A stretch of 23,315 nt of DNA from an uncultured Actinomyces sp. (GCA_938041695.1 CALISI010000001.1:1-23315); one strand, 5' to 3'. Positions 6,926-13,673 are shown, counted from the first letter of the stretch. Translations and numbers: made by a program. The notes: generated by a model from the letters alone, not told the origin.

Positions 6926-7759
6926 TCAGAACGCCGGGATGACCGAGCCGTCCGACCAGGTCTGCTCGATGTACTGCTTCACCTGATCAGAGTGCAGGAG
7001 CTTCTCGAGCTTGGCGATCGCGTCAGCCTTCTTGGAGTCCTTCTTCCACACGAGGACGTTCACGGCCGGGTTATCCACGGGGGACTCGACGACGAGCGCG
7101 TCACCGGAGATGGACTTGCCGCCCTCCTGGGCGAAGTTGCCGTTGATGACCGCGTAGTCGAAGTCGTCGAGCGAGCGGACCAGCTGCGGGCCCTCGACCT
7201 CGCGGAAGTCGAAGTTCTTCAGCTTGGTGACGGTGTTGATGTTGACGTCGCCGTCGCCCTCGGGGATCGAGACGAGGCCCTGCGTGGCCAGGAGCTTGAG
7301 CGCACGCGACTGGTTAGCCGTGTCGGAGATGATACCGATCGTGCCGCCGTCGGGCAGCTCGTCGAGGGACTTGTGCTTGTTGGAGAACACGCCGAGGGGC
7401 TCGAGGTGGATGCCCTCGCCGGCCTCGAAGTCGTAGCCGAACTGCTTCTCCGCGTTCTCCAGGTAGGGGACGGTCTGGTAGAAGTTGGCGTCCAGGTCGC
7501 CGTCGTTCAGCGCGGTGTTGGGCTGGACGTAGTCGGTGTACTCAACGATGTTGAGCTTGATGCCCTCGGCCTCGGCCAGGTTGTCGTTGATGTAGGTGAG
7601 GATCTTCGCGTGGGGCGAGGGGGTCGCGCCCACGGTCAGGGTCACGACGTCCGAGGAGGAGGCCGAAGCATCCGAGGAGGAGCCGGAGCCGCCGCAGGCC
7701 GCCAGACCGAGGGAGGCAACAACTGCCAGGCCGATGGCTGCGAGGAAGCGATGACGCAT
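6926..7759 (-). CDS. metQ: Methionine-binding lipoprotein MetQ
   Basis: Substrate-binding component of the methionine ABC importer, anchored outside the membrane by lipid. The 277-residue product starts with a lipoprotein signal peptide, basic MRHR then a hydrophobic core and the lipobox LAAC with Cys22, followed by a Gly/Ser linker. The NLPA/MetQ domain follows, with VGATPSPHAKIL, DYVQPNTALNDGDLDANFYQTVPYL, ISDTANQSRALKLLATQGL and the C-terminal WSDGSVIPAF. It is the last gene of metN-metI-metQ, 69 bases after metI, with its own AAAGAG-type ribosome binding site. The D-methionine versus L-methionine preference cannot be read from the sequence. Confidence 0.94.
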   Translation of the reverse strand: MRHRFLAAIGLAVVASLGLAACGGSGSSSDASASSSDVVTLTVGATPSPHAKILTYINDNLAEAEGIKLNIVEYTDYVQPNTALNDGDLDANFYQTVPYLENAEKQFGYDFEAGEGIHLEPLGVFSNKHKSLDELPDGGTIGIISDTANQSRALKLLATQGLVSIPEGDGDVNINTVTKLKNFDFREVEGPQLVRSLDDFDYAVINGNFAQEGGKSISGDALVVESPVDNPAVNVLVWKKDSKKADAIAKLEKLLHSDQVKQYIEQTWSDGSVIPAF

Positions 7760-7828
7760 GGTGGTTCTCTTTTCTTCTGTGTACTGGATGGGACGGATGG
7801 TCGAGGCCGGTGGCCCGACCGGGGTCTG

Positions 7829-8566
7829 TCAGCGCGCGCGGTGGTCAACCAGGCGCGAAAGGAGGTCGCCGATCAGCTGAATGATCTGCACGATGACGAT
7901 AATGGCGACGACGGTGGAGATCATGACGTCGTCCTGCCAACGGTTGTAGCCGTAGTTGATGGCCATCTGGCCCAAGCCACCGCCGCCGACGGCGCCCGCC
8001 ATCGCGGAGTAGCCGATCAGGGTGATCGCCAGCGTCGTGATCGACTGGATGAGGGAGGGCATGGCCTCGCGAATGAGGACACCCCAGCGGATCTGACGAT
8101 TGGAGGCGCCCATCATCTGGGCGGCCTCGACCTTGCCGGGGTCGACGGCCAGGAGGTTCGTCTCCACGAGGCGCGCGAAGAAGGGCGCGGAGAGGATGAC
8201 GAGCGGCACGACGGTCGCAAGCGAACCCGTGGACTTACCGACGATCATCTTCGTCAGCGGGATCAGCATGATGATGCCGATGATGAAGGGCAGGGAGCGC
8301 ACGATGTTCACGACGAAGGACACGGCCTGGTACACGCCCTTGTTGGGGGTGAGGCCGCCCTTGCCGGTCTGCACGAGGAGGAGGCCGAGGAGCGTTCCGA
8401 TGATGACCGCGAAGAGCGTGGACAGGCCCGTCATCATGAGGGTCTCGAGGATCGCTGGGACGAACTTCTGGGTCAGCGCCGGGTTGTCGAGCCAGGTCGG
8501 GTCGCCCTTGCCCGTCGGCTGGAGCACCTGCGCGGCGGTCGCGGCGGCGAGGTATGCGGTGGTCAT
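7829..8566 (-). CDS. metI: Methionine ABC transporter permease MetI
   Basis: Membrane subunit of the MetNIQ importer. It has 245 residues with five predicted transmembrane helices. The cytoplasmic EAA-type loop is VEAAQMMGASNRQIRWGVLIREAMPSL (about 156-182), which docks on MetN. IVRSLPFIIGIIMLIPLT and AGAVGGGGLGQMAINYGYNR are MetI hallmarks. The start codon overlaps the metN stop by ATGA (8563-8566), so translation is coupled. The N-terminus, up to about residue 33, is about 20 residues longer than in E. coli MetI, which is common in Gram-positives. Confidence 0.95.
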   Translation of the reverse strand: MTTAYLAAATAAQVLQPTGKGDPTWLDNPALTQKFVPAILETLMMTGLSTLFAVIIGTLLGLLLVQTGKGGLTPNKGVYQAVSFVVNIVRSLPFIIGIIMLIPLTKMIVGKSTGSLATVVPLVILSAPFFARLVETNLLAVDPGKVEAAQMMGASNRQIRWGVLIREAMPSLIQSITTLAITLIGYSAMAGAVGGGGLGQMAINYGYNRWQDDVMISTVVAIIVIVQIIQLIGDLLSRLVDHRAR

Positions 8567-9582
8567 TGGGTCCTCACTTCCGCGTGAACGTTGTTCTTAC
8601 GCAGCTGCTCGATGATCTTGTCGGCGTGGTAGGCGGGGACGGTGAGGGCCAGGCGGCCCACCTGCACGCTACCGAGGGACTCGAAGGTTCCCGCGGTCAC
8701 GTCCGCGCCCATGGACGAGGCCAGGTGCAGCACCGTGGCGCCCGTGGGAACGCCCGGGTGCGACGTGAAGACGACGTCGAGGAGGACGGTGCTCTTCGTC
8801 AGGCCATCCAGGCTCGTAGCACCGGGGGCGGGGACGGACTCGACGACGGGCATGGGGACCAGCTCGCGGGCCAGCGGAGTCGAGGGATCAGCGACGACCT
8901 TTTCGAGGGGGCCGGTCTGCAGGACCTGGCCGTGGCCGAGGAGGGTCACGGAGTCACAGATCTCGCGGACGACGGCCATCTCGTGCGTGATGATGACGAC
9001 GGTGACACCGGCGACGTCGCGCACGCGGCGCAGCAGGGAGAGGATCTGGGCGGTCGACTCCGTGTCGAGCGCACTCGTCGGCTCGTCGCACAGGAGTACG
9101 GCCGGGTCGTCGGCCAGGGCGCGGGCAATGCCGACGCGCTGACGCTGGCCACCCGACAGCTGGGACGGGTAGGAGTCGCCGCGCCCTTCGAGGCCAACGA
9201 GGGCCAGGAGCTCCTCGACGCGCTGACGACGCTGCGCACGAGGCACGCCTGCGAGCTTCAGCGGGTAACCGATGTTGTCGGCGGCAGTGCGTGCGTCCAG
9301 GAGGTTCGCAGCCTGGAAAACCATGCCGATACGGCGGCGAGCGGCCCGCAGCGCGGAACCCGACAGGGTCGCCAGGTCCAGGCCGTCGACGACAATGTGG
9401 CCCTCGGTGGGCTTCTCCAGGGCCGTCAGACACCTGATGAGCGTGGACTTACCCGCGCCAGAACGGCCGACGATCCCGTGGATCGAACCGCGATCGACGT
9501 GGAGGTTCACCCCATCAAGCGCGACGACTTCGCCGCCGTTTTTCACGGGGTAGACCTTGGACACCCCGGTGAGGTCAATCAT
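8563..9582 (-). CDS. metN: Methionine ABC transporter ATPase MetN with NIL regulatory domain
   Basis: ATP-hydrolysing subunit of the methionine importer. In the 339-residue product the Walker A motif GRSGAGKST is at 39-47, the signature LSGGQ at 142-146, and Walker B LLCDEPTSALD at about 163-173, followed by the switch histidine in ITHEM. The last 80 or so residues form the NIL domain (SHPGVPTGATVLHLASSMG onward), which in E. coli MetN binds methionine and shuts the transporter down. I chose the ATG at 9582 over the one at 9588 because a GGAG ribosome binding site (9592-9589) is 6 bases from it but would touch the earlier codon. It is the first gene of metNIQ. Confidence 0.95.
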   Translation of the reverse strand: MIDLTGVSKVYPVKNGGEVVALDGVNLHVDRGSIHGIVGRSGAGKSTLIRCLTALEKPTEGHIVVDGLDLATLSGSALRAARRRIGMVFQAANLLDARTAADNIGYPLKLAGVPRAQRRQRVEELLALVGLEGRGDSYPSQLSGGQRQRVGIARALADDPAVLLCDEPTSALDTESTAQILSLLRRVRDVAGVTVVIITHEMAVVREICDSVTLLGHGQVLQTGPLEKVVADPSTPLARELVPMPVVESVPAPGATSLDGLTKSTVLLDVVFTSHPGVPTGATVLHLASSMGADVTAGTFESLGSVQVGRLALTVPAYHADKIIEQLRKNNVHAEVRTQ

Positions 9583-9673
9583 GTGCATCTCCGTTACTGG
9601 GCCACACGGCCCGCATCATCAGCATATGAGGGCCATGGGCGCGAGCGCTCGGAATGCTGTTACAAAACTCCGT

Positions 9674-9713
9674 ATCGTGGCTAAACCCTCACCAAACAGC
9701 CCACATCGTGGCT
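9674..9713. promoter_or_regulatory. Paired ATCGTGGCT repeats upstream of metN
   Basis: Two exact 9-base copies (9674-9682 and 9705-9713) begin 31 bases apart, about three helical turns, in the 150-base leader of metN. The spacing places two protein-binding sites on the same DNA face. I saw no SAM or T-box riboswitch structure here, so a repressor-operator pair is the more likely control of metNIQ. Confidence 0.4.
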
Positions 9714-9733
9714 GTAGTGACGCGGAAAACTCT

Positions 9734-10105
9734 CTATCCGGCGCACGCGATGCCCGCGAGCGCCGCACCCCAGGAGGCCGCCCAGGTACCCAGCGCGAGA
9801 GCCAGCGAACGCCCCCGGAATCCATCGGCCCACAGGGTCACCGCGTCCACGAGAGCGGTCGAGAACGTCGTAAAACCACCCAGGAAGCCCGTCGACACGA
9901 TCGGCATGATGCTCGCTGGGGCAAGCTGCGTTGCCACCCCGGCCAGGAAACACCCGATCACGTTCACCACCAGGATGCCGACCTTCGCCCCCGCCGGGTC
10001 ACCCCACGAGTCCAGGGCGCGCTGCACACCTCGATCCAGCCAGAAGCGGGCGCACGCGCCCACGCCGCCAGCCAGTGCCACGAACAGGAAGGTCGCTGTG
10101 CTCAT
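9734..10105 (-). CDS. crcB: Fluoride channel subunit CrcB/Fluc (second copy)
   Basis: Exports fluoride as part of a dimeric channel. It has 123 residues and four hydrophobic segments. Conserved Fluc features are GGVGACARFWLD near the N-terminus, the central Asn in VNVIGCFLAG, and the polar track STGFLGGFTTFSTAL. The ATG at 10105 overlaps the stop of the upstream crcB by ATGA. The frame remains open far upstream to 10468, but that part is the antisense shadow of the first copy. Gram-positive bacteria often carry tandem crcB genes whose products form an antiparallel heterodimer. Confidence 0.92.
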   Translation of the reverse strand: MSTATFLFVALAGGVGACARFWLDRGVQRALDSWGDPAGAKVGILVVNVIGCFLAGVATQLAPASIMPIVSTGFLGGFTTFSTALVDAVTLWADGFRGRSLALALGTWAASWGAALAGIACAG

Positions 10106-10590
10106 GCTCGCTCCCCCTCGTCGTTGGCGGGGGCCGCAGAGGCTGCGGACACCACTGAGGCAGCTGATGGGCCGCACAGCCACTCCCCCACGCGCATCCC
10201 CACCCAGGCGCACGCACCGCCCAGGGCGAGGAGACCCAGGGACTGAGAGGCAGCCTCGACAATGCCGTTGAGCGACACGTAGCCCACCGACGCGACGATG
10301 TACGTCCCGTACGTGGTGAAAGCGCCCGCGAAACCAGTGCCAACCAGGAGCTTCAGAGTCTTCAACGACGCCGGATCCCCCGCGCCGCGCGCGAGGCGTC
10401 CCGCCACCCACGCGGCCAGCACGCCCAGGAGGAACGCGCCCACCACGTTGACGGTCAGCGTCGACCACGACAGGAAAAGGCCGGACACGGGCGAGGCCTT
10501 CGCCACCTCATCCAAGCCGGCGCGCGCAGCCGTCCCCACGACGCCACCCACGAAAACTGCCAACCAGTCGGGCACCCGAAAACTCACCAT
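10102..10590 (-). CDS. crcB: Fluoride channel subunit CrcB/Fluc (first copy)
   Basis: Partner of the neighbouring fluoride channel subunit. It has 162 residues, and the Fluc core runs from about 12 to 135: VGGVVGTAARAGLDE, TVNVVGAFLLG with the central Asn, and GTGFAGAFTTYGTY with the Phe/Thr track. The last 25 residues are a hydrophilic alanine/serine-rich tail not seen in the second copy. The ATG at 10590 fits both the start of the conserved region and a TACAGT hexamer ending 6 bases upstream, so the transcript should be leaderless. That leaves no room for a fluoride riboswitch, which often precedes such genes elsewhere. It diverges from gluQ across 80 bases. Confidence 0.92.
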   Translation of the reverse strand: MVSFRVPDWLAVFVGGVVGTAARAGLDEVAKASPVSGLFLSWSTLTVNVVGAFLLGVLAAWVAGRLARGAGDPASLKTLKLLVGTGFAGAFTTYGTYIVASVGYVSLNGIVEAASQSLGLLALGGACAWVGMRVGEWLCGPSAASVVSAASAAPANDEGERA

Positions 10591-10596
10591 GCACCC

Positions 10597-10602
10597 ACTG
10601 TA
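10597..10602 (-). promoter_or_regulatory. -10 element of the crcB pair (leaderless)
   Basis: TACAGT ends 6 bases before the ATG at 10590. It faces the TACACT of gluQ (10659-10664), so both promoters share an 80-base divergent region. Confidence 0.5.
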
Positions 10603-10658
10603 CGCCCGCCGCGCACTGCACCCGGGGAGGCAGATCCCGGGAAGCGGCCCCGGCCTCG

Positions 10659-10664
10659 TACACT
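10659..10664 (+). promoter_or_regulatory. -10 element of gluQ (leaderless)
   Basis: TACACT ends 6 bases before the ATG at 10671, the same hexamer and spacing as moeA. It directly abuts a copy of the GCCCCGGCCTCGT motif (10647-10659). Confidence 0.55.
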
Positions 10665-10670
10665 GAGGCC

Positions 10671-11585
10671 ATGACGAACACCGGACGATTCGCGCCCTCC
10701 CCCACGGGCGACTTCCACCTGGGCAACCTGCGCACCGCGATCCTCGCGTGGGCATGGGCGCGCACGACCGGGCGGCGATTCGTCCTGCGCATCGAAGACA
10801 TCGACCGGGAACGCGCCGGGTCCGCCCAGCGCCAGATCGAGGACCTACAAGCGATCGGCATCGACTGGGACGGCGAACCCCTCATCCAGACCGAGCGGGC
10901 CGACGCCCACGAGGCTGCCCTGGCGTCGCTGGCCGCGCGCGGCCTCATCTTCGAGTGCTACTGCACGCGCCGAGACATCCGCGAGGCCGCCTCCGCGCCG
11001 CACGTGCTGCCCGGCCACTACCCGGGCACCTGCCTGCGCCTGAGCGAGACCGAGCGCGAGGCGAAGCGCGCGTCTTTGGCAGCATTGGGGCGAGCCCCCG
11101 CGCTGCGCCTGGCCGCGCCCTCACCCGAGTGGACCGTGTTCGACGAGCTGCACGGCCCCTACACCGGGCCCGTCGACCACTTCGTCGTGCGCCGCGCCGA
11201 CGGCGTACCCGCCTACAACCTGGCGGCCGTCGTCGACGACGCCTACCAGGGCGTCGACCAGGTCGTGCGCGGCTTCGACCTGCTCTCCCAGGCGCCCGCG
11301 CAGGCGCAGCTCGCGCACCTCCTCGGGGCGCCCGAGCCGACGTACGCGCACGTGCCCCTCGCGCTCGCGCCCTCCGGGGCGCGCCTGGCCAAGCGCGACG
11401 GCGCCGTCACCCTCTCAGACCTACGAGGCCTGGGCTGGTCCACCGCCGACGTCGTGTCGTTTATCGGTTTCTCCCTGGGAGTGCCCGGGGCGCGGCGCGC
11501 CTCCGACATCGCGGACGCCCTGGGGATTTCAGGATTGCGGTCGTTGCCAACCGATCCATGGGTCGTGACGCCGCCCAGTTCCTGA
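10671..11585 (+). CDS. gluQ: Glutamyl-Q tRNA(Asp) synthetase
   Basis: Truncated GluRS-like enzyme that attaches glutamate to the queuosine base at position 34 of tRNA-Asp. The 304-residue product has the catalytic fold without an anticodon-binding domain, as expected. It starts FAPSPTGDFHLGNLRTA (7-23, with the HLGN form of the HIGH motif) and continues VLRIEDIDRER. The zinc site is CYC (Cys96, Cys98) plus HYPGTC (Tyr117, Cys121), and the KMSKS-like loop is LAKRDGAVTL with KRDG at 241-244. The C-terminus LPTDPWVVTPP is complete, so the gene looks intact. The name gluQ(RS) follows E. coli YadB. It is monocistronic and leaderless, and the repeat-rich RNA region follows. Confidence 0.93.
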   Translation: MTNTGRFAPSPTGDFHLGNLRTAILAWAWARTTGRRFVLRIEDIDRERAGSAQRQIEDLQAIGIDWDGEPLIQTERADAHEAALASLAARGLIFECYCTRRDIREAASAPHVLPGHYPGTCLRLSETEREAKRASLAALGRAPALRLAAPSPEWTVFDELHGPYTGPVDHFVVRRADGVPAYNLAAVVDDAYQGVDQVVRGFDLLSQAPAQAQLAHLLGAPEPTYAHVPLALAPSGARLAKRDGAVTLSDLRGLGWSTADVVSFIGFSLGVPGARRASDIADALGISGLRSLPTDPWVVTPPSS

Positions 11586-11607
11586 GGTTTTGCTTCGTGT
11601 GCCCTGC

Positions 11608-11654
11608 CGGGCCGGGCTGCTTTCTGTGCCCGTGGGCGGCGGCCCGCCCGCGAG
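11608..11654 (+). repeat. Left arm of a 47-bp dispersed inverted repeat
   Basis: Matches the reverse complement of 13522-13568 at 44 of 47 positions by my hand alignment. It begins CGGGCCGGGCTGC and ends CGGCCCGCCCGCGAG. It lies just after the gluQ stop. The core GTGCCCGTGGGCGGCGGC also recurs at 13448-13465. Confidence 0.65.
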
Positions 11655-11748
11655 CTTCGAAAGTGGGTCCCTTCGGCGTTGCAGCCGCTTCTGATCGTGC
11701 GGCTAACCCTGTGCGCGTGCCGCCCTTGCAGCGCTCTCCATCCGAGCA

Positions 11749-11838
11749 CTATCCGGATAGGTTATGCACACGTGGATAGGTTATGCGCGTCCGGATAGGA
11801 TAATAAGCTATCCGCATGCTCGTTACCTATCCGCATGC
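11749..11838. repeat. Array of 19-bp-spaced GGATAGG sites in two opposed sets
   Basis: GGATAGG occurs at 11755, 11774 and 11793, exactly 19 bases apart. The reverse form (G/C)CTATCC follows at 11807 and 11826, again 19 bases apart. The first two forward copies extend to GGATAGGTTATGC, and the two reverse copies extend to CTATCCGCATGC. The sets face each other across an AT-rich centre (11800-11806). The first copy is also part of the palindrome CTATCCGGATAG (11749-11760). It is too short and irregular for CRISPR, and iteron- or operator-like. Confidence 0.7.
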
Positions 11839-11956
11839 GTGTTGACGCCTGGGCGCTGCCCACCTGCAGGTCATCGGGCCCGCGTGCGCCAGCGGCCCAT
11901 ACACAGGGCTCGACGCAGTATTCGCAGGCACGAGGCACACACGACCAACTAAAACC

Positions 11957-12012
11957 ATGACTTTTCCGCGCAACAAAGCCGAAAAGTCGACGTTTCACCA
12001 ACACATTTTGTC
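11957..12012 (+). repeat. Direct repeat copy 1, with internal hairpin
   Basis: Resembles 12049-12104 along its length, sharing ACAAAGCCGAAA, a GTCG end and later a TTTTGTCC stretch. It contains a perfect 8-bp inverted repeat, GACTTTTC with GAAAAGTC. Confidence 0.55.
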
Positions 12013-12017
12013 CACCC

Positions 12018-12043
12018 TCAAAGTTGGCCCCCAACAACTTTGA
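12018..12043. repeat. Perfect 9-bp hairpin between the two direct repeats
   Basis: TCAAAGTTG (12018-12026) pairs with CAACTTTGA (12035-12043) around an 8-base C-rich loop. Confidence 0.6.
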
Positions 12044-12048
12044 ACCAG

Positions 12049-12104
12049 ACTTTCTCGCACCACAAAGCCGAAAGGTCGGGCTCAGACCAACTCTTTTTGT
12101 CCTT
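12049..12104 (+). repeat. Direct repeat copy 2
   Basis: Starts 92 bases after copy 1. It keeps ACAAAGCCGAAA and an imperfect version of the same stem, and ends in CTTTTTGTCC. Confidence 0.55.
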
Positions 12105-12144
12105 TAACCCGTCCTCGCCGCGAACGCGTAGACACATTGGGCAT

Positions 12145-12173
12145 GAAAAAAGCACTCCCGAAGGAGTGCTTTT
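12145..12173 (-). terminator. Terminator of tRNA-Arg
   Basis: The stem AGCACTCC / GGAGTGCT with a tetraloop is followed on the minus strand by six T residues. The plus strand also has TTTT, so it can work in both directions. Confidence 0.85.
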
Positions 12174-12221
12174 CAAAAACGCAGAACCCCCACCGGTGGA
12201 TCGCACCGAGGGGGGCCGCTG

Positions 12222-12294
12222 CGCGCCCGAAGGGACTCGAACCCCCAACCTTCTGAACCGTAATCAGATGCTCTATCCATTGAGCTACGGGCGC
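12222..12294 (-). tRNA. tRNA-Arg (anticodon ACG)
   Basis: 73 bases fold as a cloverleaf. The acceptor GCGCCCG pairs perfectly with CGGGCGC. The anticodon stem TCTGA/TCAGA carries the loop TTACGGT, giving ACG, and the T-arm contains GGTTCGAGTCC. The discriminator is G and no CCA is encoded. The A of the ACG anticodon is the substrate of TadA, which is encoded at 3850-5160. A TTATAC hexamer at 12316-12311 is a possible -10 element. Confidence 0.97.
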
Positions 12295-12418
12295 TTTGCC
12301 GTTTGGCTGGGTATAAGCTTACACGCTCTTCGTCAGGATGCAAAATCAAGAGTCATGACCTGAACCACACTGAAGAAGCATGTCCTCCAGCCGACCAAGA
12401 TCGAACAGCATATACAAA

Positions 12419-12505
12419 GATCCTCCGCGCACCCGGCAGCGCACCCTTATCCTTGCTGCATTCCTGCCCTGGGGAGGTTCGGATGATACCGTCACGCGGA
12501 GGACC
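12419..12505 (-). ncRNA. ffs: Small SRP RNA (4.5S RNA)
   Basis: RNA of the signal recognition particle, which binds Ffh. The ends GGTCCTCCGCG and CGCGGAGGATC pair over 11 positions with one G-U. The helix-8 tip reads CAGGGCAGGAATGCAGCAAGG, which has the GGAA tetraloop closed by GCA/TGC and the conserved AGCA asymmetric loop. The layout matches other actinobacterial 4.5S RNAs. A TATGCT hexamer (12518-12513) lies 7 bases before the predicted 5' end. Confidence 0.9.
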
Positions 12506-12512
12506 GACCCTC

Positions 12513-12518
12513 AGCATA
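12513..12518 (-). promoter_or_regulatory. -10 element of the SRP RNA gene
   Basis: TATGCT on the minus strand is followed by 7 bases and then the paired 5' end of the RNA, fixing the transcript start near 12505. Confidence 0.5.
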
Positions 12519-12705
12519 CACGGTTTCCCCCAGCGCGCGCAGCTGCGGCGGGATCGGTGCTGTCAGTCCTGCCGCCAGGACAGGTTTCACTCGTCGCACA
12601 GCTGCGGCAACCCCGCCACGGCACACCACAAGCAACAACGCGCTCACGAGGCCGTCACGCAGGCTTGCCCATCGGCCACCCCAGACACTCCGACAGCGAC
12701 AGGCC

Positions 12706-12711
12706 TACCCT
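12706..12711 (+). promoter_or_regulatory. -10 element of the YbaK-family gene (leaderless)
   Basis: TACCCT ends 6 bases before the ATG at 12718, and no ribosome binding site is present. Confidence 0.5.
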
Positions 12712-12717
12712 GGCACC

Positions 12718-13281
12718 ATGAGCGACATCATCATTCCCGGCATCGGCTCGCTGGAGCCCTCTCCCGCACTGGACCATCTTGATCTGCTGGCGCCACCCGT
12801 GGCTGCTGCACTGACGGAACTGGCCGAGCGCGGGGTGGCCACGGCCTCGTCGACCCTCGTCGTCGCGATCGACCCGGAGCTCGCGGACACGGAGGTCATG
12901 ACGCGCGAGTTCGGCATGGATCTGGCGCTGTCGTCGAACTGCATCCTGGTGGCGGGCAAGCGCGCGGGCGAGGAGCGTATCGCCGCGTGCGTCGTGCGCG
13001 CGACGACGAACGCGGACGTCAATCACGTGGTGAAGAAGCGCCTCGACGTGCGCAAGGCGAGCTTCTGGCCGCAGGACCGCGCGGTTGAGGCGTCGGGCAT
13101 GGAGTATGGCGGCATCACGCCGGTGGGCATGCCCGGCTCGTGGCGTCTCCTCATCGATTCGGCGTGCGCGGTCGGCTGGAGCTGCATCGGCTCGGGCCTG
13201 CGCCGCTCGAAGCTGTTCGTGACGGGCGAGGTCCTCGCCGCGCTCCCGGGAGCGGAGATCGTCGAGGGACTCGGAGTCTAA
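12718..13281 (+). CDS. YbaK/EbsC-family aminoacyl-tRNA deacylase
   Basis: Members of this family remove wrongly attached amino acids from tRNAs, classically Cys-tRNA(Pro) for YbaK and Ala-tRNA(Pro) for ProX. Of the 187 residues, the domain spans about 45-180. The landmarks are NCILVAGKR, then VNHVVKKRLDVRKASF with the conserved lysine pair 106-107, and the signature GGITPVGMP (131-139), followed by FVTGEVLAAL near the end. The first 45 residues are an N-terminal segment typical of actinobacterial members. Substrate specificity cannot be told from the sequence. It is monocistronic and leaderless, lies between the SRP RNA and tRNA-Ser genes, and a repeat cluster begins directly after its stop. 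Confidence 0.88.
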   Translation: MSDIIIPGIGSLEPSPALDHLDLLAPPVAAALTELAERGVATASSTLVVAIDPELADTEVMTREFGMDLALSSNCILVAGKRAGEERIAACVVRATTNADVNHVVKKRLDVRKASFWPQDRAVEASGMEYGGITPVGMPGSWRLLIDSACAVGWSCIGSGLRRSKLFVTGEVLAALPGAEIVEGLGV

Positions 13282-13293
13282 GGGGACGAGGCC

Positions 13294-13490
13294 GGGGCTG
13301 ACTTCGAGACGCAGGGCCAGGCAGCAGTGCCCGAGGGCGGCAACAAAGCCAGGGCGGCAACACACGAACGACAGGCACGCCCGATTGGAGGCCGCCGCGA
13401 GGCCTGCGGGGCCTGGCCGGGCTTCGAGACGAAGGGCCTGGCTGCGGTGCCCGTGGGCGGCGGCAGGGCCTGGCCGGGCTTCGAGACGAC
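13294..13490. repeat. Degenerate repeat units around CTTCGAGACG
   Basis: The second unit (13408-13465) and the third (from 13466) share GGGCCTGGCCGGGCTTCGAG. The first unit (13294-13345) is more diverged. Units one and two both continue to a GTGCCCGNGGGCGGC core, which is also present in the 47-base inverted repeat at 11608. Confidence 0.6.
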
Positions 13491-13521
13491 GCGCCGAGCC
13501 GAAGGCTCGCAGCGCGGACGA

Positions 13522-13568
13522 CTCGCGGGCGGGCCGCCGCACACGGGCACACCAAGCAGCCCGGCCCG
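13522..13568 (-). repeat. Right arm of the 47-bp dispersed inverted repeat
   Basis: Reverse complement of 11608-11654 with about 3 differences. The two arms bracket tRNA-Arg, the SRP RNA and the YbaK-family gene. Confidence 0.65.
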
Positions 13569-13673
13569 ACGAGGCAGGCCACGCGGCGCCCGGAACACCA
13601 GCGGCGCCCACACCACAAGCAGGAAAGCTCCCCACCAGCATCCACACTACTGTCGCACTAATTTCGTACTTAG

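Larger units (their letters stand above)
11586..12221. other. Gene-free, repeat-rich stretch between gluQ and tRNA-Arg
   Basis: No coding region is credible here. In order it holds one arm of a 47-base inverted repeat (11608-11654), an array of five GGATAG/CTATCC sites at 19-base spacing (11749-11838), two copies of a roughly 55-base direct repeat (11957-12012 and 12049-12104) separated by a perfect hairpin (12018-12043), and the terminator of tRNA-Arg (12145-12173). From 11940 on, base composition is clearly lower in GC than the genes on either side. Confidence 0.7.

Noticed and set aside
6821..8587. A 588-residue plus-strand frame
   Set aside because: It is the antisense shadow of metQ and metI, with Asp/Val/Gly-rich composition and no motifs.
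9583..9733. SAM or T-box riboswitch upstream of metN
   Set aside because: I could not find the conserved core helices or T-box sequence. Only short direct repeats are visible.
10591..10670. Fluoride riboswitch upstream of crcB
   Set aside because: The intergenic region is 80 bases and the -10 element ends 6 bases before the start codon, leaving no leader.
11749..11838. CRISPR array
   Set aside because: The repeated part is only 7-15 bases, the period is 19 and orientation flips midway. There are no spacers of about 30 bases and no cas genes.
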